This document shows positions 1 through 11,245 of a stretch of DNA of 64,000 bases, one piece after another. The first letter of the stretch is position 1. Each line of letters starts with the position of its first letter. The position numbers were made by a program, and so were the translations under genes. The notes beneath the pieces were generated by a model. That model was not told where the DNA came from. It saw only the letters and a list, made by a program, of their open reading frames with translations, and ran no database searches. The stretch is from Bryopsis sp. KO-2023. Lineage: Eukaryota > Chlorophyta > Ulvophyceae > Bryopsidales > Bryopsidaceae. The stretch lies in the NCBI GenBank assembly GCA_030272585.1, contig BSYQ01000015.1:1-64000 (forward strand), read 5' to 3'.

Positions 1-3000
1 CCTAAACCCTAAACCCTAAACCCTAAACCCTAAACCCTAAACCCTAAACCCTAAACCCTAAACCCTAAACCCTAAACCCTAAACCCTAAACCCTAAACCC
101 TAAACCCTAAACCCTAAACCCTAAACCCTAAACCCTAAACCCTAAACCCTAAACCCTAAACCCTAAACCCTAAACCCTAAACCCTAAACCCTAAACCCTA
201 AACCCTAAACCCTAAACCCTAAACCCTAAACCCTAAACCCTAAACCCTAAACCCTAAACCCTAAACCCTAAACCCTAAACCCTAAACCCTAAACCCTAAA
301 CCCTAAACCCTAAACCCTAAACCCTAAACCCTAAACCCTAAACCCTAAACCCTAAACCCTAAACCCTAAACCCTAAACCCTAAACCCTAAACCCTAAACC
401 CTAAACCCTAAACCCTAAACCCTAAACCCTAAACCCTAAACCCTAAACCCTAAACCCTAAACCCTAAACCCTAAACCCTAAACCCTAAACCCTAAACCCT
501 AAACCCTAAACCCTAAACCCTAAACCCTAAACCCTAAACCCTAAACCCTAAACCCTAAACCCTAAACCCTAAACCCTAAACCCTAAACCCTAAACCCTAA
601 ACCCTAAACCCTAAACCCTAAACCCTAAACCCTAAACCCTAAACCCTAAACCCTAAACCCTAAACCCTAAACCCTAAACCCTAAACCCTAAACCCTAAAC
701 CCTAAACCCTAAACCCTAAACCCTAAACCCTAAACCCTAAACCCTAAACCCTAAACCCTAAACCCTAAACCCTAAACCCTAAACCCTAAACCCTAAACCC
801 TAAACCCTAAACCCTAAACCCTAAACCCTAAACCCTAAACCCTAAACCCTAAACCCTAAACCCTAAACCCTAAACCCTAAACCCTAAACCCTAAACCCTA
901 AACCCTAAACCCTAAACCCTAAACCCTAAACCCTAAACCCTAAACCCTAAACCCTAAACCCTAAACCCTAAACCCTAAACCCTAAACCCTAAACCCTAAA
1001 CCCTAAACCCTAAACCCTAAACCCTAAACCCTAAACCCTAAACCCTAAACCCTAAACCCTAAACCCTAAACCCTAAACCCTAAACCCTAAACCCTAAACC
1101 CTAAACCCTAAACCCTAAACCCTAAACCCTAAACCCTAAACCCTAAACCCTAAACCCTAAACCCTAAACCCTAAACCCTAAACCCTAAACCCTAAACCCT
1201 AAACCCTAAACCCTAAACCCTAAACCCTAAACCCTAAACCCTAAACCCTAAACCCTAAACCCTAAACCCTAAACCCTAAACCCTAAACCCTAAACCCTAA
1301 ACCCTAAACCCTAAACCCTAAACCCTAAACCCTAAACCCTAAACCCTAAACCCTAAACCCTAAACCCTAAACCCTAAACCCTAAACCCTAAACCCTAAAC
1401 CCTAAACCCTAAACCCTAAACCCTAAACCCTAAACCCTAAACCCTAAACCCTAAACCCTAAACCCTAAACCCTAAACCCTAAACCCTAAACCCTAAACCC
1501 TAAACCCTAAACCCTAAACCCTAAACCCTAAACCCTAAACCCTAAACCCTAAACCCTAAACCCTAAACCCTAAACCCTAAACCCTAAACCCTAAACCCTA
1601 AACCCTAAACCCTAAACCCTAAACCCTAAACCCTAAACCCTAAACCCTAAACCCTAAACCCTAAACCCTAAACCCTAAACCCTAAACCCTAAACCCTAAA
1701 CCCTAAACCCTAAACCCTAAACCCTAAACCCTAAACCCTAAACCCTAAACCCTAAACCCTAAACCCTAAACCCTAAACCCTAAACCCTAAACCCTAAACC
1801 CTAAACCCTAAACCCTAAACCCTAAACCCTAAACCCTAAACCCTAAACCCTAAACCCTAAACCCTAAACCCTAAACCCTAAACCCTAAACCCTAAACCCT
1901 AAACCCTAAACCCTAAACCCTAAACCCTAAACCCTAAACCCTAAACCCTAAACCCTAAACCCTAAACCCTAAACCCTAAACCCTAAACCCTAAACCCTAA
2001 ACCCTAAACCCTAAACCCTAAACCCTAAACCCTAAACCCTAAACCCTAAACCCTAAACCCTAAACCCTAAACCCTAAACCCTAAACCCTAAACCCTAAAC
2101 CCTAAACCCTAAACCCTAAACCCTAAACCCTAAACCCTAAACCCTAAACCCTAAACCCTAAACCCTAAACCCTAAACCCTAAACCCTAAACCCTAAACCC
2201 TAAACCCTAAACCCTAAACCCTAAACCCTAAACCCTAAACCCTAAACCCTAAACCCTAAACCCTAAACCCTAAACCCTAAACCCTAAACCCTAAACCCTA
2301 AACCCTAAACCCTAAACCCTAAACCCTAAACCCTAAACCCTAAACCCTAAACCCTAAACCCTAAACCCTAAACCCTAAACCCTAAACCCTAAACCCTAAA
2401 CCCTAAACCCTAAACCCTAAACCCTAAACCCTAAACCCTAAACCCTAAACCCTAAACCCTAAACCCTAAACCCTAAACCCTAAACCCTAAACCCTAAACC
2501 CTAAACCCTAAACCCTAAACCCTAAACCCTAAACCCTAAACCCTAAACCCTAAACCCTAAACCCTAAACCCTAAACCCTAAACCCTAAACCCTAAACCCT
2601 AAACCCTAAACCCTAAACCCTAAACCCTAAACCCTAAACCCTAAACCCTAAACCCTAAACCCTAAACCCTAAACCCTAAACCCTAAACCCTAAACCCTAA
2701 ACCCTAAACCCTAAACCCTAAACCCTAAACCCTAAACCCTAAACCCTAAACCCTAAACCCTAAACCCTAAACCCTAAACCCTAAACCCTAAACCCTAAAC
2801 CCTAAACCCTAAACCCTAAACCCTAAACCCTAAACCCTAAACCCTAAACCCTAAACCCTAAACCCTAAACCCTAAACCCTAAACCCTAAACCCTAAACCC
2901 TAAACCCTAAACCCTAAACCCTAAACCCTAAACCCTAAACCCTAAACCCTAAACCCTAAACCCTAAACCCTAAACCCTAAACCCTAAACCCTAAACCCTA

Positions 3001-4311
3001 AACCCTAAACCCTAAACCCTAAACCCTAAACCCTAAACCCTAAACCCTAAACCCTAAACCCTAAACCCTAAACCCTAAACCCTAAACCCTAAACCCTAAA
3101 CCCTAAACCCTAAACCCTAAACCCTAAACCCTAAACCCTAAACCCTAAACCCTAAACCCTAAACCCTAAACCCTAAACCCTAAACCCTAAACCCTAAACC
3201 CTAAACCCTAAACCCTAAACCCTAAACCCTAAACCCTAAACCCTAAACCCTAAACCCTAAACCCTAAACCCTAAACCCTAAACCCTAAACCCTAAACCCT
3301 AAACCCTAAACCCTAAACCCTAAACCCTAAACCCTAAACCCTAAACCCTAAACCCTAAACCCTAAACCCTAAACCCTAAACCCTAAACCCTAAACCCTAA
3401 ACCCTAAACCCTAAACCCTAAACCCTAAACCCTAAACCCTAAACCCTAAACCCTAAACCCTAAACCCTAAACCCTAAACCCTAAACCCTAAACCCTAAAC
3501 CCTAAACCCTAAACCCTAAACCCTAAACCCTAAACCCTAAACCCTAAACCCTAAACCCTAAACCCTAAACCCTAAACCCTAAACCCTAAACCCTAAACCC
3601 TAAACCCTAAACCCTAAACCCTAAACCCTAAACCCTAAACCCTAAACCCTAAACCCTAAACCCTAAACCCTAAACCCTAAACCCTAAACCCTAAACCCTA
3701 AACCCTAAACCCTAAACCCTAAACCCTAAACCCTAAACCCTAAACCCTAAACCCTAAACCCTAAACCCTAAACCCTAAACCCTAAACCCTAAACCCTAAA
3801 CCCTAAACCCTAAACCCTAAACCCTAAACCCTAAACCCTAAACCCTAAACCCTAAACCCTAAACCCTAAACCCTAAACCCTAAACCCTAAACCCTAAACC
3901 CTAAACCCTAAACCCTAAACCCTAAACCCTAAACCCTAAACCCTAAACCCTAAACCCTAAACCCTAAACCCTAAACCCTAAACCCTAAACCCTAAACCCT
4001 AAACCCTAAACCCTAAACCCTAAACCCTAAACCCTAAACCCTAAACCCTAAACCCTAAACCCTAAACCCTAAACCCTAAACCCTAAACCCTAAACCCTAA
4101 ACCCTAAACCCTAAACCCTAAACCCTAAACCCTAAACCCTAAACCCTAAACCCTAAACCCTAAACCCTAAACCCTAAACCCTAAACCCTAAACCCTAAAC
4201 CCTAAACCCTAAACCCTAAACCCTAAACCCTAAACCCTAAACCCTAAACCCTAAACCCTAAACCCTAAACCCTAAACCCTAAACCCTAAACCCTAAACCC
4301 TAAACCCTAAA
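1..4311. repeat. Telomere, (CCCTAAA)n
   Basis: About 616 tandem copies of CCCTAAA with no variant unit that I can see, running to an abrupt end at 4311 where ATTAATAAAC begins. The strand and orientation are right for the left end of a chromosome: the G-rich strand would read TTTAGGG towards the terminus. TTTAGGG is the usual telomere repeat of land plants and many green algae. A length of 4.3 kb is in the range of plant telomeres. One isolated unit (TAAACCCTAAAG) follows at 4333-4344. Confidence 0.98.
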
Positions 4312-5025
4312 TTAATAAACTACTTAGCTTCGTAAACCCTAAAGTCGTCAGTTTGATCACTAAGGGCGTCGAGACTCGATTTTCATCAAAAATGCAATAT
4401 GGGTATCAAATCGTAGGTCTCGAGAAAATATTGCGTTTGGCTTTAACCAGAATTTTAAAATTCCTTCTCATTTTCGAGATATCAAGCGTTAAAGGCAATC
4501 GCACAAAATCTGCGGTTTTACAAAGCCAGTCATCTAGGTTGTTACGTCTCGATCAATAAACATGTAACGAAACGATCAAGAACATCCTACTACCAAAAGT
4601 TCCAAAGCCATTACCTTCAAATGCTAAGGTCTCGGGATCGAAGCTTACTTCGGTCGCTTTCGCTATCAAACAACGTTATACTTCCAAGCACGAAAGGAAA
4701 CAAGCTCAGACTCGAACCTTCGACCTCTATAACACGAAGATAACACAAACCTAACATATTCACTTCAACCTTCCAAAACATTACGTTATTAGATAAACGT
4801 TTCCGATTAAAGTACTTCAACCATAATCAAGATCACTTGCACTTCAAAAGATAACTCATGATCACTTAATCGTAGCTCGATGTAGTGATGATGAGGGATA
4901 GAGTCTATGAAAGTCTTGAGTCATAAGGGTCGAAGTATCGAACCTAAGTCTAAACCAAATCACATACTTCATTCAAATTCGCTCTTTTCTAGTATAATAC
5001 CCCTGGGGCGACCGAGAATTCCGGG

Positions 5026-5126
5026 GCCCCAGCTACATGGTGGTAGGATGTCCCGGTGGGTATTCGAGATGTGTGCTTGTCTCATTAGCCATAGCAGCAT
5101 CGTGGGTTCAATTCCCGCCTGGGGCG
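5026..5126 (+). pseudogene. tRNA-like sequence, probably degenerate
   Basis: The acceptor halves GCCCCAG (5026-5032) and CTGGGGC (5119-5125) pair fully. A 4-bp D stem ACAT/ATGT with a GG-containing loop follows. A T arm with loop TTCAATT is flanked by GTGGG and CCCGC. The 50 nt between the D and T arms do not fold into a normal anticodon arm, even allowing an intron. It is best read as a decayed or rearranged tRNA gene; I cannot give an amino acid. Confidence 0.35.
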
Positions 5127-5454
5127 AACCTTTCGAACATTTTACTTTTTGACACCTCCGTTGCGTCGCGGGTTCGAATCCTTCCTTGTGTGCTTTAGCA
5201 GTTGATTCGCTTGGGTGCTTCACTAGTTGTGTTACGCTTCTTTTGCTCCTACTCACTTGCCTCATACGAATTTCTCACCGTAACATAAAATTTCAAAATC
5301 TACGTGAAATTCCTGAACTTTTGACTATAATGTTGCATTTTTGTCAAAAATCGTCATTAGTCATAGACGTCAAAGTCGTCATGACTAATGCTTACGTAAT
5401 CAAAAATTCAAAAAGTTACTTTCTTCCATAATTCATTTTCGCTTTAACAGAATT

Positions 5455-5489
5455 TCAATCGGAGGTCTGGTTGAGGAGTTAGAGCCAAT
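5455..5489 (-). repeat. Isolated fragment of the satellite core
   Basis: The minus strand reads CTAACTCCTCAACCAGACC followed by TCCGATTGA, which matches the start of the 170/180-bp repeat at 35634-37180 and resembles the 351-bp repeat at 38501-54864. It is one inverted scrap far from both arrays. A second weaker match (AGGAGTTATGGC) lies near 5600. Confidence 0.55.
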
Positions 5490-5945
5490 CTGATATTAGA
5501 AATTCGAAGATTACGTAATAAAATCTGAAAAAGTCAAAAACGACTTTTTTATGAAAACTCAAAATCTGAAAACGAAATCTCTTTAAGGTCAATACTTCAG
5601 GAGTTATGGCATATCTGTGTTTTCTGCCTTACGAAAAACGCAAAAAAAAGCCAAAATAGGCCACCTTTGAGGCCCAAGCGCTTACAAATGAATCATTGGA
5701 ATGACCTAAGATTTTGAGGATATGTTCCCACATAGAGGAGCAACAATTGCGAAACTTTTTTTAGAAATATAATTAACACAAAAAAAATTTATGACTAAAA
5801 AACCCCAAAAAAAGCCCTTTTTTGGCCCTAGCGCAAAAACTAATCAATGAAATTGTGCATACTACAAAAAAAGATAAAATTTAGGGTCGATTTAGGGGGG
5901 TGTCAAAAGGAATAGTGGAGGAAAAATTTTTTCGCCCTCGCGAAC

Positions 5946-6030
5946 CCCCTAAACCCTAAACCCTAAACCCTAAAAAACCTAAAAAACCTAAGAAAACTAA
6001 AAAAAACTAAAAACCTGAAAACCCTGAAGC
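5946..6030. repeat. Degenerate interstitial telomeric repeat
   Basis: Four near-perfect CCCTAAA units at 5947-5974 decay into AAACCTAAAAAACCTAAG-type units and AAACCTGAAAACCCTGAAG. The orientation is the same as the terminal telomere. This looks like an old telomere tract now 1.6 kb inside the chromosome, left by a healed end or an internal remnant. Confidence 0.8.
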
Positions 6031-6177
6031 TTTTGGAATCCCCGAATCCCTGAATTTTACAAAGCGCAAAACTCTTAAGTACTGAGTCTCAAGTCTTTTC
6101 TTCCAAACCTTTTGTTGGTCCAAAATATATATTTCACAACATATTCAATATATTCTCATATATATTGAGAACTATAC

Positions 6178-6224
6178 TGCACCCGACGAGACTCGAACTC
6201 GCAACCCTCAGATCCGAAGTCTGA
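6178..6224 (-). pseudogene. tRNA-Arg(TCG), 3' half, split by the LINE
   Basis: On the minus strand this reads anticodon stem TCAGA, loop CTTCGGA (anticodon TCG), stem TCTGA, variable GGGTT, T arm GCGAG-TTCGAGT-CTCGT, acceptor CGGGTGC and discriminator A. The 5' half is missing here, but a matching one lies at 33281-33308. Its acceptor GCACTCG pairs with CGGGTGC at all seven positions, with one G-T pair. The intervening 27 kb is the LINE and its nested elements, so the gene was cut between position 26 and the anticodon stem. Confidence 0.85.
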
Positions 6225-6225
6225 G

Positions 6226-7584
6226 TGGCACGTTGGAATCCTGAGAAATCGGGAATAGGTTGAAAAAATCGGAATAGGAGCGAAAGAAAGCTAGGAAATA
6301 GATAGAAGTCACCGAGCCGGTGTGCGAGGACCTCTGAGAGTGAGAACGCTGGTCGCGGTGTTTTGATCGGAGTAGTATTCGGCCTGTTACGGGCTTTTTT
6401 CTTTTTTCTGAGCGATATTTTTTTGGTTGTTTGGTTTGTTTCTCGCGGTGAATACACTGGAACGAGTTTTTGGTACGTGTTGGTGGCGGTGCTGCCTTGT
6501 TTCTATCGGCTGCGTGCGTTTGTAGCGTTGCTGGTGGAGTTTTCTTTGAATCACTTTTTTGATTTTCGAGCGAACTGGTGGTATTTCGCCCAAGAGGGAG
6601 TGGTGCTGCGTTGGGATTGGTCTGCTGCGGTGTGGTAGCGAGAAAGGGTGACCGTGCTGCTCTTTTTTCGTCCTGTTTGTTCGCTCTTTGGATTGCTGAC
6701 AGTTTGACGACCGGCTGGATTACTCTAACCGCTTTTTGATAAGTGTTTGGATATTACGCAAGCTCTGGCGAACGTGCTGCACGATCGTGGTCTACAGGTT
6801 GTGCGCGACGGTTGGAGGTATTGTCTCTGCTCTTGCTCGGAGTGATTGACTGGGAAGGAAAGGAAAGATCAGGGAAAGTACGGTCCAGGAACTCGTTTTC
6901 TCGCTTTTGGTTGCTTTCGTTTGGATTCTGTGACCTTGATACTTGCTGTTCTGCCCTGGTGTTGGTGGGCTTGGTTTTGGTGTGCTCTGGTAAGGTTTTG
7001 GCCGACGCGTTTGGTGTTTGCCGGGACGGAGGAAAGAGAACGAGTGGGAAAGATCAGCTTTGCGCTTTTATTTTCGACGTTAGTCCGATTCTATTTTGGT
7101 CTTGGTGTGAAAGAGCTGCTGGTTGCTGAGTCCTGACGCTGTAGAACGACGAGGGCTTGGCACTGGTGAGCAAAAGAGAGGAATATAAAGAAAAAAGACG
7201 GTGATCGGCTGGGCGGAGCCACAAAAGACTTCATTTAGACTAGAACAGGAAAAAGAAAAGACAGAAAAAAGACAACAGGAGTAGTTTTTGATCGACGGAG
7301 CCACTGGTTGCTTAGTCCTGACGCTGTAGAACGACGAGGACTAAGCCCTAGTGCGCGAAAAGAACAGAACGCCGTCGGAAAAGAAAAGAATCAGGGGAAA
7401 ACAAACGGAAATTCCATCGACTGACGACTTATTCCGAGCCCATTTACTCGCTTGAAGTCGCTTTCACAGGATCAACGGAACAACTGCCTCAGAAACTTGT
7501 CGCAGTCCTCTAACGAGAACGTCACACCTTCCTGCGACCACTCACGCAACTCGGATCTGTGAACGAAACGATTAACTGAGAAAG
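6226..7584 (+). other. LINE 5' untranslated region with a duplicated segment
   Basis: 1.36 kb upstream of the ORF1 ATG without a convincing coding frame. A segment around GTCCTGACGCTGTAGAACGA occurs at 7121-7160 and again at 7306-7345, 185 bp apart. Such duplicated 5' monomers are a known arrangement for internal promoters in some LINEs. The first bases, GTGGCACGTTGGAATC, resemble a tRNA D arm. No promoter element can be fixed from the sequence. Confidence 0.55.
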
Positions 7585-8938
7585 ATGGCACCAAAGACGA
7601 GGAGCAAGGAAAAAAGATCGGCTCGCGAGGCGAGCGAAACGCACGACATGACAGACGAGGTTGCGTCCCCTTCTGCTGAGCGTGGAAAGAGGCGAGGAAC
7701 GAACATGGACGCGATCTGCCGACGTCTCACCTCGGGAACGAAATCCGTTGGTGGATCGGTTGGAGGCAGTGTTTGCGATCCAGGAGACTTGGGATGGGAT
7801 ACAACTGAACCTACTGGAAATGAAACTTTGGGGAAGAATATTGGAGACACTGAGTTGATAGAGAGGAGGAGGCCTGCTGGTGGTACTTCTGGGGAGCTTG
7901 GACATGCTGGAGAACATGCCCAATTGTCTGCCCCAATTACAGCACAGGATGTACAGACACTACAAATTGAAACTCAATCAGATGGTGACCTCCCTACTGA
8001 ACCTGAATCCACTTCAAAGAGGAAGAAAAAACCCAATGTACACACTACACAAGGGAGAAGGCCTGCAGGCACTGCTGGTGGTGATTCTACACCGAAATCC
8101 ACTATGATTCCACCAACTGCCCCCAATGTTGCTGCTGCTGCCTCTATTCCTCCAGTTCGGGTTCCGGATAACCCCTTTGGTTCCCCTTTGGCTCCGGTGG
8201 ATACATCAGTCCCAATTCATTTTTCTACCCCTCCTGGATCCCCCACGGCTCCTCGTTCTGATCATGGTCAACCTGAAGGATCAGCACCTCCTAGCTCTGC
8301 TGCTCTCCAAGATGTTGTCAATGAAGTGAAGGGTATCAGCTTGGACCTGTCTACTGCCTTACAAGTTGTGAATCGTTTGGCTACATCAATGGAAGAACAA
8401 CAGGCGTGTCTAACTGCTCAAGCGAAGGCGTTTACTCGGGAGAAGGAATTTCGTTTGAATCAAGGGGAACGGATTGCTGCGCTGGAACGTACCAATGCTA
8501 CTGCTGCCCAAGCTATGGAGACTTCGGAGGGAGAGCTTGCATCTACACAGGAAATGTTCAAGTCACTAACAGCTTTGATTACCCAGAAATCGGATCAATC
8601 ACAAAGGGAGGCAAGGGAAAAAGAAAGGGTTATGTTGGCTGCTCTGGAAGCTAATCGACAGGAATCGGCAGCAACAGTGGAGAACTCCCGACAAGAACTT
8701 ACTGATTTACTCGCATCATCTCAAGCAGCCAACGCCCAACAGCATCGTCAGGTTCAGACCTCGCTTAAGACACTGGAAAACAGACACAATACTCGATTCA
8801 GCGAACTTCTACAAAGGGTGGAACGGGTGGAACAGGGTGGTGGCAGTGGAAGCTCAACACAATTGATAGAAACGGTGGCTGCCCTGGATGCTAAAGTGAA
8901 TAACCTGATTCAAACCCCAGGTGGTCAGGGTGGAGGGA
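7585..8938 (+). CDS. LINE ORF1 protein, N-terminal part
   Basis: The ATG at 7585 opens a frame encoding about 451 residues of LINE sequence before element 1 interrupts it. Residues 1-60 are basic and charged, 60-230 are Pro/Ser/Thr-rich and probably disordered, and about 250-440 are rich in Glu, Gln, Ala and Arg with a heptad look, typical of the coiled coil that trimerises ORF1 proteins. The frame continues at 18217. ORF1 proteins of LINEs bind the element RNA and form the ribonucleoprotein particle. The open frame continues to 9060, but its last 40 codons are LTR sequence and are not native. The two parts together give about 657 codons. Confidence 0.75.
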
Positions 8939-9286
8939 TGCAACGGCTGCGACTCTGCAAGTCTGCCAGCCAAGCTGAAGGTGAAACAAAGGAGACCAAG
9001 GTGCAAAGCACTCCGAACAAGGTTAAAGCTAGGTTAAAACCAAGTGTACCAATACCCTAGAGGCGCTGCTCAAATACCCTGCTGCAGCACCTCTGACAAG
9101 ACCTGATCCCCTGATCAGACAACTACTGAGCTGACACAGTGAACCCATCACTGTATCAGGTCAGATCACAGAATGTTCTGAGCTGCCAGTTCAGCAGGGA
9201 CACCTGCTGAGCTGCCAGCTCGCCAACCTACAGTCAGATCTCCTGATTCAGGGCCCAGCAGGCTCTGAATCAGGCGATTCACTACA
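8939..9286 (-). repeat. Element 1, 3' LTR
   Basis: 348 bp, bounded by TG and CA in element orientation (TGTAGTGAATCGCC at the start, GCAGCCGTTGCA at the end). It matches the copy at 17864-18211 base for base as far as I can compare. Near its start a 10-bp inverted repeat CCTGATTCAG/CTGAATCAGG can form a hairpin, and ACAGTG/CACTGT a second one. I see no clear TATA box. Confidence 0.95.
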
Positions 9287-9299
9287 TTCCTCCCCACCT
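9287..9299 (-). other. Element 1 polypurine tract
   Basis: On the minus strand AGGTGGGGAGGAA lies directly against the start of the 3' LTR. This is the expected place and composition for the purine primer of plus-strand DNA synthesis. Confidence 0.8.
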
Positions 9300-10211
9300 G
9301 AACTGCAGTAGCCCCTACTGCAACTTAGAAAGGAAAAACCCCAAGACTGTAAGTGCTAAGGAAAACCCATATCAGTGAATAACTTCCAGTCCACACTTCT
9401 GCCAATGAAAACTCATATCTGCAACTCAGACCAAACCCAATGTATTGAATTAAAATAAAACATCTTTCAGATTTCAGTCACTGATAATCAAGTCCAAAAA
9501 TGAATGTAATCATCCCAAGTCCTGCCACTGGAAATTGCTAACTCTGACACAACCATAACTTTCACAGGGACCAAATTCCCCACACAAATGTTTCAGCACA
9601 ACAAACTATCCATGGACCTGTAATATAGAAATCAGAGTCCTTCTTTCAAGCAAACACTGCACTCCATCTGCAGTCTAACATAGAACCCAAATTTCTCATT
9701 TTCCAGCCCCTCAAGTGTTGTAATTCTGCCACTGATTTGCCAAACCAATTTCCACATTCAAAACTAAAATAAAAACTCCTATGCAGGTTGTTGTATCTGC
9801 CCTTTTAATCAGCCATACTCCAGTGGCAACAAATACCAACCTCACAAAGATAAAAATCCATTTGACTGGACTTCCTTCAAAGGTCACCATGCAATTCTTT
9901 ACTCCCCCTTTGGTTAATTCAGTCACTCTTATTTCAGATTGGAATTCTCTAGCAATAACATCTTAACCCTGCTGGACTTGCAATGTATCAACAGGTGAAC
10001 CATTTCCATAACCAAAAACAGGTTGCAAACTTCAGAGTTTTCATCTCAACCTGATCAGAAACTGCAAAAGAAATCCTTGTCCACCTCCAACACACTGATC
10101 ACCAGAAACTGGACAGCCCCAAATCACCAACTCTTTCACTGCACCCACTGAGCAAACCACATTCAAATCCTGCCACAACTCCCATGATCACACCTCCTGT
10201 CGATTCCTGCC
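9300..10211 (-). other. Element 1, 3' untranslated region without CpG
   Basis: 0.9 kb between the last ORF and the polypurine tract, AT-rich, with no believable coding frame on either strand. I see no CG dinucleotide between 9287 and about 10195, although the neighbouring ORF is full of them. Confidence 0.6.
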
Positions 10212-11072
10212 TCAGGTCGCCGGACGTTTCAAGCCCCTCTTTGGCGCAAGCGCGGGCACACTCCAGCGGATCTCTCGAAGCGGCACGCAGTCACGATTGG
10301 TTCGTCCCGGGGAGGCTGGCTGCGTTGGCAGGGGTGGACTGATGACCGCAATCCGCAAAGACGTCAGCACCCTCGGCGCCATGACCGTGTGCTCCCGCAG
10401 CTTGCACAGCCCGCACTCTTTCGTCGCATCCACCGAGACCCCCTTTCGCGTTCCACTGAGTCGTCCAACCACCTCCAAGCTCCCGTCTGGGTTCGTCCTC
10501 TCCACCGTTACGTCTGGCGCGTACCAGAGTCTCTGGACACAGAGGTCCCTGCAGCATACCCGGTGCTTCCCACATGGAAGCTCCCGCACTGGTGCCCCAA
10601 GAGACCTCGCCGTCTTGAAGCAAAGCGAACAGCCACGTCCCGTTTCTTTCAGCGCCGTCTCCATCTCACTCTTTTGGTCTGCTGCAGGTTTTTCTGGTTC
10701 AGGGAGCCCTGTGTCCAGGAAGCCGAAGGACAACTCCTCTTCGGACTCCAACCGCGTTACCGGCATTTTCTTCGCCCACTCTCGCCACGCTTTCAGCTCA
10801 CTCTCGGCAGCACTCAGAGACCCTTGCAGCTTCCACTTTTCCTGCTCCACCTTTTGACACTTGCTCCTCAGCCTTTCCAACTCCGCAACGTCGACTGCCC
10901 TCTTCCGCAGGACCTGCACCGCCTCCTCAAACGCCACAACCTCATCTGCCCCCTCGATCACGTCGGCTTTCTCCACCGCTGCCGCAGGGATAACCACAGG
11001 GGCAGCCTCTGCTGGTTCACTGCTGCTAGCGGGGGTTGAGACGATAAGGGCGGCCTGGTTTGCTGGTTCCAT
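10212..11072 (-). CDS. Element 1 ORF3: coiled-coil, RING-like protein downstream of pol
   Basis: 286 residues from the first ATG at 11072; the frame is open further, to about 11168. Residues 45-100 are rich in Glu, Lys, Leu and Ala and look like a coiled coil. A Cys/His cluster follows: C148-x2-C151, C167-x2-H170, C173/C174 and C178, then C220-x2-C223. The order C-C-C-H-C-C-C-C resembles a RING finger of ubiquitin ligases, but the third pair is spaced 3-4 rather than 2. It starts 174 nt after the pol stop, where some gypsy elements carry env, yet has no signal peptide or membrane segment. The copy in element 2 appears identical. The function is inferred only; a zinc-binding or nucleic-acid role is also possible. 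Confidence 0.75.
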   Translation of the reverse strand: MEPANQAALIVSTPASSSEPAEAAPVVIPAAAVEKADVIEGADEVVAFEEAVQVLRKRAVDVAELERLRSKCQKVEQEKWKLQGSLSAAESELKAWREWAKKMPVTRLESEEELSFGFLDTGLPEPEKPAADQKSEMETALKETGRGCSLCFKTARSLGAPVRELPCGKHRVCCRDLCVQRLWYAPDVTVERTNPDGSLEVVGRLSGTRKGVSVDATKECGLCKLREHTVMAPRVLTSLRIAVISPPLPTQPASPGRTNRDCVPLREIRWSVPALAPKRGLKRPAT

Positions 11073-11245
11073 GTTGACTCCTTCCTTTCGAACGATAGGC
11101 TCCTCTTTCTCTCTTCCTGCTCTGCGCACGTAACTTGCTAGACAGTTTCCTGCTGCAGTATACTGCACTCCTATTTCCGTTTCTGTCGGGGTTGATTCAG
11201 TCTGTCAGAGGTATCAACCTGTCACCTCTGCTTGGCCAAGTCCTT

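Larger units (their letters stand above)
4312..5945. other. Subtelomeric spacer without a recognisable gene
   Basis: AT-rich sequence between the telomere and a degenerate telomere-like block. Short open frames occur on both strands, but none has a recognisable domain, and several overlap tRNA-like fragments, so I call no protein gene. It holds a tRNA-like sequence at 5026-5126, a B-box-like GGGTTCGAATCC near 5169-5180 with poorly paired flanks, and an inverted scrap of the satellite core at 5455-5489. The 5500-5930 part has many A and T runs. I see no promoter or terminator. Confidence 0.6.

Noticed and set aside
5160-5200. Second tRNA gene near GGGTTCGAATCC
   Set aside because: The T stem has a mismatch and no acceptor partner or anticodon arm can be found.
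6363-7304. Several 70-130-codon frames in the LINE 5' UTR
   Set aside because: No domain, overlapping frames on both strands, and many lack ATG starts; the region is better read as untranslated.
8939-9060. Tail of the 491-codon frame starting at 7585
   Set aside because: From 8939 the codons are LTR sequence; the native ORF1 continues at 18217.
10212-11072. ORF3 as an envelope protein
   Set aside because: No signal peptide, no hydrophobic segment and no glycoprotein-like cysteine pattern; the content is coiled coil plus a RING-like cluster.
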